Positions 57,993 to 64,000 of a stretch of 64,000 bases of DNA are shown in pieces. Origin of the DNA: Apodemus sylvaticus. Its lineage: Eukaryota > Chordata > Mammalia > Rodentia > Muridae. A model generated the notes under the pieces. The model had not been told where the DNA came from. It did not search any database and saw only the letters and a program-made list of their open reading frames with translations. A program made the position numbers and the translations under genes. Within the stretch, counting starts at the first letter, position 1. Every line of letters begins with the position of its first letter. The stretch lies in contig NC_067474.1 in the NCBI RefSeq assembly GCF_947179515.1, positions 101,927,253 through 101,991,252 on the forward strand. Reading direction: 5' to 3'.

Positions 57993-58397
57993 TGGTTATT
58001 TTAATGTCAACTTGACACAAGCTAAAGCCATCTGAGAAGAGGGCAACTCAATAGAGAAATTGCTTCTAAAAACCAGGCTGGAGGCAAGCTTATAGGACAT
58101 TTTCTTAATTAGTGATTGCTGTAAGAGGGCTCAGACTATTGTGTGCGGGGCCACCCATAAACTTGTAATGCTGCATTCTATAAGAAAGTGGGCTGTATAA
58201 GTCATTATGGATCAAGGCACTAAGCAGGAGGCCTCTATAGCCTCCGCATCAATCCTGCCCCCCAAGTTCCTTCACTGTTTGAGTTCATGAACTGGCTTCT
58301 CTCAACTGTCTGTGATTCAGGATATGTAAGTCAAATAAACCTTCTCCTTCCCAAGTTTCTCTGGTGTTTCATCACAGCAATAGTAACCCTAAGTAAT
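57993..58397 (-). mobile_element. URR1-like non-autonomous hAT transposon
   Basis: Matches from memory the rodent URR1 type: TGTCAACTTGACACAAGCT at one end, then a GGCCTCTATAGCCTCCGCATCA block, AAGTCAAATAAACC, and AATAGTAACCCTAAG at the other end. The reverse complement reads as the usual orientation. The 5' part of the open frame at 58,287 comes from this element and is not a gene. Confidence 0.6.
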
Positions 58398-59000
58398 AAA
58401 ACCTCCATGGGGACTTTGCTTGTTCTGACAGTGCCTTGGATGCTACATTCCTTCCCACCTTGGGATTTGCACCTCGGACCACAGTTCTATCTCTCTAACA
58501 CTGTCCTTCCAAACCTCAACCCATCCCCATCAGCCTCCCCTCCCCCACCCCCCACCCCCGCGGCATCCACCCTTATTTTCCCAGCATCTCCTGACAACTG
58601 TACACGGTTTTGAACTAGCAGTTCTTTATCCTGGTGAACTGGAAGCTCAGAATGTCTGTGTCTGCTTCTGTTTCTCTGGGCATTCCCCCTCACTCCCTCC
58701 AATGCTTTCCATGTTCCTGAAGCCCCTGGGTGTGCTGTACTCACTGGGCAACACGGGACGCTTTTAATTAGTAGTAGCGCCTCCTCCATTTCTTCCTCTT
58801 TTTCCTTCTTATGGCTACATACTCATCATCCTCTGATGATGTTGGTGGAGCTACAAACAGTGTATCAGCCACTAGGAATAGAATACAAATAAGTTCAAAA
58901 TCGTAAAAGAAAAATGAAATAGGTTCAAAATAGTAAATGAGTTGTGATACAAAGTTCGGGGACCCTATTGGTTATATCTTTTCTTTCTTCCCATCTTTCT
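58398..59000. other. Non-coding stretch, nothing recognised
   Basis: Includes a short C-rich run near 58,545-58,560. No feature is supported. Confidence 0.45.
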
Positions 59001-59160
59001 TTCTTTTTTTGTTTTGTTTTGTTTTTGGAGACAGAGTTTCTCTGACAGCTCTGGCTGTCCTGGAACTCATTCTGCAGACCAGGCTGGCCTGGAACTTGGA
59101 AATCTGCCTGCCTCTGCCTCCCAAGTTCTGGGATTAAAGGCATGTGCCAACACTGCCCGG
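59001..59160 (-). mobile_element. B1 SINE
   Basis: On the + strand a T-rich tail is followed by GAGACAGAGTTTCTCTG, a CTGGCTGTCCTGGAACTCA block, CCAGGCTGGCCT and GGGATTAAAGGCATGTGCC, ending at GCCCGG. This is the reverse complement of B1, a 7SL-derived SINE abundant in rodents, and is a main pointer to the organism. Confidence 0.93.
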
Positions 59161-60390
59161 GTGATAGGTATTTCTAGCAAGGATCAAATTGACCGTACTA
59201 GGTAAGTGCCTTCAAAGACATAGCCTTTTTTTTTTCTTTTTAAAAATATCAATATTGTCTGGGAAAAATTCTATTTGTTAATTTGTTGGTTGCAACTTTT
59301 GGATGTTCCCTTTGGGTCTCCTCCTCCTTCATCAGAAACAAAGCTTTGCTTACTGTCTGTGCAGTGCTCAACATCCCTGTGTCCACTCTCTTCAGCTCCC
59401 CTGCTTTCCTCAGTGGTGCAAAAACAACCCTTCCCCACTGTTCCACATGGGAAGGCATGAAGCAGATGGCCTGGTAAGATTCAACTATTTCTTACTGGGC
59501 ATGTCCCTAAGAAATGTCCCATTTTATTCACTAGGTCTTTGGCTGTCCCATGAACTTTGTATGGGACTGAAGTGAGGCCAAATTACAAGGGAAGAGGACA
59601 ACTGAATAAACTGAGACACCAAATGGGAATGAATTCAGGGAACCACATATTAGATGGTTAGACCACATCAGGTGGGCAGTACAACCCAGTTAGCAGAATC
59701 AGTAACCAGGTAGAGGGTTTTATGGATTACTGTACACAAAGTGCAGAGTCACCATTTTACTCAGGAAATAGGGAAGAGGCTGTGGGTAAGAGACAGAATC
59801 AGGGTCAAACAATGTGGCCAATGAGCCGGGTTCCTGCATCTGTCTAGACCTATTGATCAGAAAGATGAGTCCTTGAGTTTACACAAGGCAGAATCAATGC
59901 ATCTGAAGTAGAATACTGGAGATACAGACAGACAGACAGACAGACAGACAGACTTCTCAATGAAGATAAATCCAGACCCCACTGCAAGTTTCTCACAGAA
60001 ATACTTTGGGGAATATAGTCTTCTTTGATTCATGCTCTAGACAAGAGGATACAGGTGGAAAATATAGTAAGCATGAAGTACATGTAAGTCCCAGAACACA
60101 CAGAAGAAAGCCATGACACACAGGAAGACAACACAAGGAGAGCTGATGAGACAGGGCAGGAAGTGTGCTTCAGACACAGGTAGGAGGATAAAGCCAGAAA
60201 GGATACTGGAAAGGAAATACAAGTGGCCATGCCTTTTAAATCCTGAGTACATATGTGCCCACACTGAACTAGAAATGTTTCAAAAAGAAGACATAGCTGT
60301 ACCAGAGTTCTAGATCCACTGTCAAGTACTAGGACAGAGGTTCCAGTACAGGTGCCAATGTGTTTTGACCCATTCATCCTACAGGTCAGT
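59161..60390. other. Mostly non-coding stretch with a GACA repeat
   Basis: No gene supported. The - strand at 60,037-60,264 has a hydrophobic open frame downstream of the candidate exons. It could be a 3' UTR or a relic membrane segment. Confidence 0.4.
59924..59953. repeat. (ACAG)n simple repeat
   Basis: About seven perfect copies of the tetramer. Confidence 0.95.
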
Positions 60391-60561
60391 CTAGTGTGAA
60401 GAGCACAGACTGGTAATGAGCTCACATATATCCATCCCTCTTTCCTTTTCCTTACTGACACCTTTGCCATATGACAGTATAGTCTGAGAATGCAGGTACC
60501 TACCAGGAGCAATAGTACTTGATACTTTTCTAAGTTCCCAATGCTGTATTTCAATCGCATC
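60391..60561 (-). other. Candidate exon E, possibly terminal
   Basis: On the - strand, TTTTCTTGCAG precedes position 60,561. The sequence then stays open to a TAG at 60,391-60,393. A donor-like GTAGGT at 60,499-60,504 would instead give a 57-bp internal exon (60,505-60,561) reading AIEIQHWELRKVSSTIAP. Read in the same frame as candidate exon D. Family not recognised. Confidence 0.33.
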
Positions 60562-61028
60562 TGCAAGAAAATTAACAGAGTGACTCACTCACTTCTGCCT
60601 ACAGAAGATCTAGCCATGTTGGTTCACACCAGATTAGCCTCAGCTTTCCACTGACTCCTTGACTCCTCCTGTTACAGAAGGTGCTGCCGCAAGGCCAGAC
60701 CACTCACTCTGCCATCCACCTATAGAGTGGTGGCTGACCCTTTATAGAGAGACTTAACAGGCAAGAGAGGACCATGGAGGTGCTGTGATAAATCCTGAAG
60801 GACCAGCCAGAAGAGGATTTCCTCCTTCTGCATTATTGGGCTCACACTTCATGACCTTTGTACTCAGGTTCCTATCAGTGACTATAGAGTTGTATTCTAC
60901 TGATAGTTCTTTCACAAACCAGCAGTCAGAAGTGAATGCCAGATGTCAAACAAGCAATGCACAAGGAGATCTACTAATTGCAATCAAAGGCTTGGTGCTT
61001 TGGCAGTGACAGAGGCAGGGAGAATGCT

Positions 61029-61243
61029 TTTATTTTTAAGTTTATTTCAGCTGTATTGCCTGCATATGAGTGCCTGTGTACCACACGCATGCAGTGCCAA
61101 TCAAGACCAGAGGAGGGCATCAGAGACCCTGGAACTGGAGTTAGAGATGTCTGTGAGCAGCAATATGGGGTGCTGAGATTAGAATCTCAGTCCTCTGGTA
61201 GAGGAGTCAGTGTTCTTGATTAAAAAGCCATTTCCCCAACTCG
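61029..61243 (-). mobile_element. B3-type (B2-related) SINE
   Basis: The + strand has ACCACACGCATGCAG, AGAGGAGGGCATCAGA, CCTGGAACTGGAGTTA, TGTGAGCAGCAATATGGGG, TCAGTCCTCTGGTAGAG and AGCCATTTCCCCAAC, which is the reverse complement of a diverged B3. Divergence suggests an old insertion. It lies between candidate exons D and E. Confidence 0.82.
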
Positions 61244-61441
61244 CCTGGGTCATCTTTAATTGCCAGTGGGGTTTGTTGTGTTTTGCTTCTATGTTTTACC
61301 ATTATGGCTGGAAGGAGAATCAAACAAATCTGCATCTCATTGATGGCTTTCCCACTGACTCAGCCTGCCAAGCAGAATGTCCAACCCGACTTCTTCTTGA
61401 GCCCTTTCCTGTTGCTCTCCACAGGGCATGCTGTTACTTAC

Positions 61442-61513
61442 CAGGAAAATCCTCTTTACTATCAAGATCTTGTTGTTGTTCTTCAGTATCTGTGTCTCCC
61501 ACTTGGGCTGTAT
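61442..61513 (-). other. Candidate exon D (72 bp)
   Basis: On the - strand it lies between a TTGTTGTTTCAG acceptor and a CTG/GTAAGT donor, both near consensus. It is 72 bp, so it keeps frame. In the frame compatible with its neighbours it reads as an acidic, glutamine-rich segment (TAQVGDTDTEEQQQDLD and on). The acceptor pyrimidine tract is part of an AAC-type repeat, so chance cannot be excluded. Confidence 0.38.
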
Positions 61514-61746
61514 CTGAAACAACAACAACAAAAAAAATCAGAACAGAGGGTGCCACATGAAGCCACATTAGCTTAAATGAAATTAACCCCAGGTCTTCTT
61601 GGGATTCTCAATGGGACCTCTATGGCAGAATCATTTTCTCTCATTTAACCTTCAGCCCTTCTTCCCAACAGGAACCTGGAGTGAGGTTTCTCAGAAATGA
61701 AACACTGAGGTATTGCATTGACAAGGGAAGGATATCAGATACTTAC

Positions 61747-61771
61747 AACTTCCTACCATGGTGGATGCCAT
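61747..61771 (-). other. Candidate exon C with start codon (25 bp)
   Basis: Lies between TTTTTTACAATTGCAG and GTAAGT on the - strand. The first base of the exon is the A of an ATG, giving MASTMVGS. Joined to candidate exon B it yields ACCATGG, a strong Kozak context. Reading from that ATG leaves one spare base, which fits the phase needed by exon D. Confidence 0.38.
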
Positions 61772-62175
61772 CTGCAATTGTAAAAAAGAAAGAATTGCCA
61801 TGATTGGTCCATATCATATAAGTCACCACCAATTGGCTTTTTTTCTGGAAGATTTAGGAAACAATAGACATATGCCCTATGGTGCTGCAAATGACACAGG
61901 TCAAGATGGAAAGAGTCTTCCCCACAGTGGACTTCTCAGCCCATTTATATTGCAGGCACACAATCCTTAATAGAGCAAGGAAAGTCATTTTTGAGGGAAC
62001 TGCCTCTATGGTTCAATTGTAATGAATATGGTGATATCAATAACACCATAGATCTGGAGACCCACTGGTAAAACAGACTAATAATTCTCTGAATTCCACA
62101 GAATTCAAAAAGTAACACTAAATCTAATACAATTAGACCTGCATTTCTATAGAAGACAAACAAAGGTATTCTTAC

Positions 62176-62207
62176 GGTATGTTTTGATTCTGGGACCCGG
62201 ACACCCC
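62176..62207 (-). other. Candidate exon B (32 bp, leader)
   Basis: Lies between TTTATCCTAGATTTTCCAG and GTAAGA on the - strand. It ends ATACC, which supplies the Kozak bases in front of the ATG of exon C, so it would be 5' UTR. Confidence 0.35.
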
Positions 62208-62521
62208 CTGGAAAATCTAGGATAAAGCAGAGTAGCTGTAAGTTTGTTAATAACTAGCAATTATAAAAGACTCAGGGAACATTTTCAATGTGCACACGAG
62301 TATATGGAGATAGATTGACCTGCTTTGAACTAATTCTCCAGTGTAAAAGGATGTTCAAGAAAGGGGGAAAACCAGACCAAAATGATGCCTAAAATCCTTG
62401 TTCTTTAACTAAAACCACTTTAAACAACACAAAATAAATCCAGCAGATCTAGACTTCTCGTTATCTGTAGGTAAAAGTTTTCAGAACTCATTAGTTTGTG
62501 TTTTAAAACCAAACAGGACGA

Positions 62522-62560
62522 ACACACACACACACACACACATACACACACACACACACA
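62522..62560. repeat. (CA)n microsatellite
   Basis: Thirty-nine bp of CA with one T interruption, followed by atgaatgg. Confidence 0.95.
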
Positions 62561-63627
62561 ATGAATGGTCTTCAGGAGACATAACTTTGAGAAAGAACAA
62601 GGTAGGGTGCATGAGAATTGTCAGAAACAGAAAAAATAAAATTATATGATTTAATTTAAAAAATGAAAAAATTTAAAGCTCAGTATGTGTAATTGTTAAC
62701 ATTAGGTTTGTGTTATCAAAAGGTGTTTTTCAGACTTGCATGGGATTGTTCAACTAAATCTTTCCTTGGTGATTGGCAAGCAAATTTGAAAATTCTTATT
62801 TCTCCCAGTGCTATTATCCAGTGTACCATAGTACTTCAGCAATTCTCTTTTTAAGTTTCAGGTCAGCTTCTAAGAATTGAGTCCAAAATCTACTGATAGA
62901 GCCACCTTGGGGGTCCTTCATGATTGCTTTTGACACCAAAGAACTGTGTAAAATGATCAGCTACAGCAGGGAGTCTTTGGACTTTTCACATGAATGCCTT
63001 CAAGCATCCATGGCTACACCTTAGTTTACATAAATAGGTAACTGGACAACAGATGCAACTCATCATGGAGGGGCAGTATCTCTGAACTGCAATGCTGCAC
63101 TCTCTGCCCTGATGCTAATGTCTCCAGATTTTCTTAAATGAATTTAAGGCTCAACAAAGGAAGTGTTGCATGGCATGAATGGATTCATGTTTTCACTTTG
63201 TTTCAGCATACAATTTTTTGAGAGCCAGGGATTCTTAGGTTGCTTTTTGAAGAAAGGATGATAAAAATATCCAGGCACAAGTGCCATGGAGACCAACGAG
63301 ATAATAAATTACAAATTTCAACTAAAGTGTATATGGGAATATGTACTGTCTCCTATAAACCCCAATACCCCACAGAGTCATATATACTCAAAATAAAAGA
63401 CATTGAAGGGAACAAACCCCAGCATTTTTTGTGTACACAGCCTCACAGAAACCTATGCAGAAACTTGACTATAAAAGTATATCTAGAAGAATTTAAAAAT
63501 AAAAAACAAGTTGACTTGCCTCCAGAAACAACAAGTTGGTTGGCCCATCAAAGACAAGCCAGTAAGAGATGCCATACCTATCTTAGCATTTAAATTTGTT
63601 CTCAGTAAGGAGTTAAACAATACTTAC
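62561..63627. other. Non-coding stretch, nothing recognised
   Basis: AT-rich. It would be intronic if the candidate - strand transcript is real. The 117-codon frame at 63,240-63,593 has no recognisable domain and starts without a clear ATG context. Confidence 0.4.
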
Positions 63628-63652
63628 AGCTTTTGTATTCTTCCCATGACCC
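63628..63652 (-). other. Candidate exon A (25 bp)
   Basis: Lies between CTGTAATTTCAG and GTAAGTATTG on the - strand, a near-perfect donor. It would be leader sequence upstream of exon B. Small size and lack of homology keep confidence low. Confidence 0.3.
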
Positions 63653-64000
63653 CTGAAATTACAGAAACAAAGACATTATGAAGGCGGCTTCATGTGACTT
63701 GTAGGCATATGTATTTATTTCTCTTCCGTGGTACTAAAATGCATGGTACTGTCAACATTAATAGATGGTAAAAAAGATATCTGTGACAACCCTACAATTT
63801 TTTCATGAATGATGCATCTTTAACTCCCATTCAGTCATCAACTGCAAGGTAGTTAATTCAAGGAAGAACATCGTTTCCAAGAGGGATGGGTGCTATCATC
63901 CATCCTGTACTTGCCTGTGCCATTCACAAAAGTTCTTTCCCTATAAGACTCTCATTGTTAAGCGGCTGTTCTACCATTCCAGAAAACAGAGCATAGAATG
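63653..64000. other. Window end, nothing recognised
   Basis: No feature supported. Further 5' exons of the candidate - strand gene, if any, would lie here or beyond. Confidence 0.4.

Noticed and set aside
58287..58613. 108-codon frame at 58.3 kb
   Set aside because: Its first part is URR1-like transposon sequence and the rest is a C-rich run.
60030..60566. 178-codon - strand frame with hydrophobic stretches
   Set aside because: It opens at an internal codon just past a good splice acceptor, is in a different frame from the candidate exons, and matches no receptor family I know.
61945..62163. 72-codon - strand frame next to exon B
   Set aside because: An acceptor-like site exists, but no donor or phase fits the neighbouring candidate exons.

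Overview
This is rodent (almost certainly Mus) nuclear DNA. A B1 SINE (about 59.0 kb), a B3-type SINE (about 61.0 kb), a URR1-like hAT fragment (about 58.0 kb) and a rodent-type LTR element (about 53.6-54.8 kb) support this. So does the main content: a tandem array of intronless type I interferon genes of the interferon zeta (limitin) type, a family I know only from the mouse chromosome 4 interferon cluster. The locus is assigned from memory of the family, not from a database search.

Layout. 1-96 is the tail of a repeat unit, so the array continues to the left of the window. From 97 to about 53,018 there are twelve head-to-tail units of about 4.38-4.43 kb. Each unit runs left to right: (CT)n tract; about 700 bp of flank; purine (GGAGA)n minisatellite; TATA-like promoter; intact interferon ORF of 177 codons on the + strand; AATAAA signal; about 1 kb spacer; degenerate interferon pseudogene on the + strand; about 700 bp tail. 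Eleven of the twelve proteins are identical and unit 11 carries S97R. Shared variants show a higher-order dimer organisation: units 5-6 match 7-8, and 9-10 match 11-12. Unit 8 is a mosaic. Units 1-7 have a 62-bp inverted repeat whose left arm is missing in units 8-12.

Right edge. From about 51.73 kb the sequence diverges from the array consensus. The twelfth pseudogene is a less deleted edge copy. A thirteenth partial unit (53.02-55.14 kb) has lost its interferon gene and promoter, and it carries a short non-coding LTR element.

Right flank (55.14-64 kb). This is AT-rich, mostly non-coding DNA with simple repeats and SINEs. On the - strand at 60.4-63.65 kb I see a set of small candidate exons with good splice sites. 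Joining two of them places a start codon in strong Kozak context. I do not recognise the gene, and it could be a relic.

Function. The intact genes should encode secreted cytokines acting on the type I interferon receptor. Amplification and homogenisation raise the dose of one nearly invariant protein. The promoters lack the dense GAAANN arrays typical of virus-inducible IFNA/IFNB genes, which fits the constitutive expression reported for limitin.
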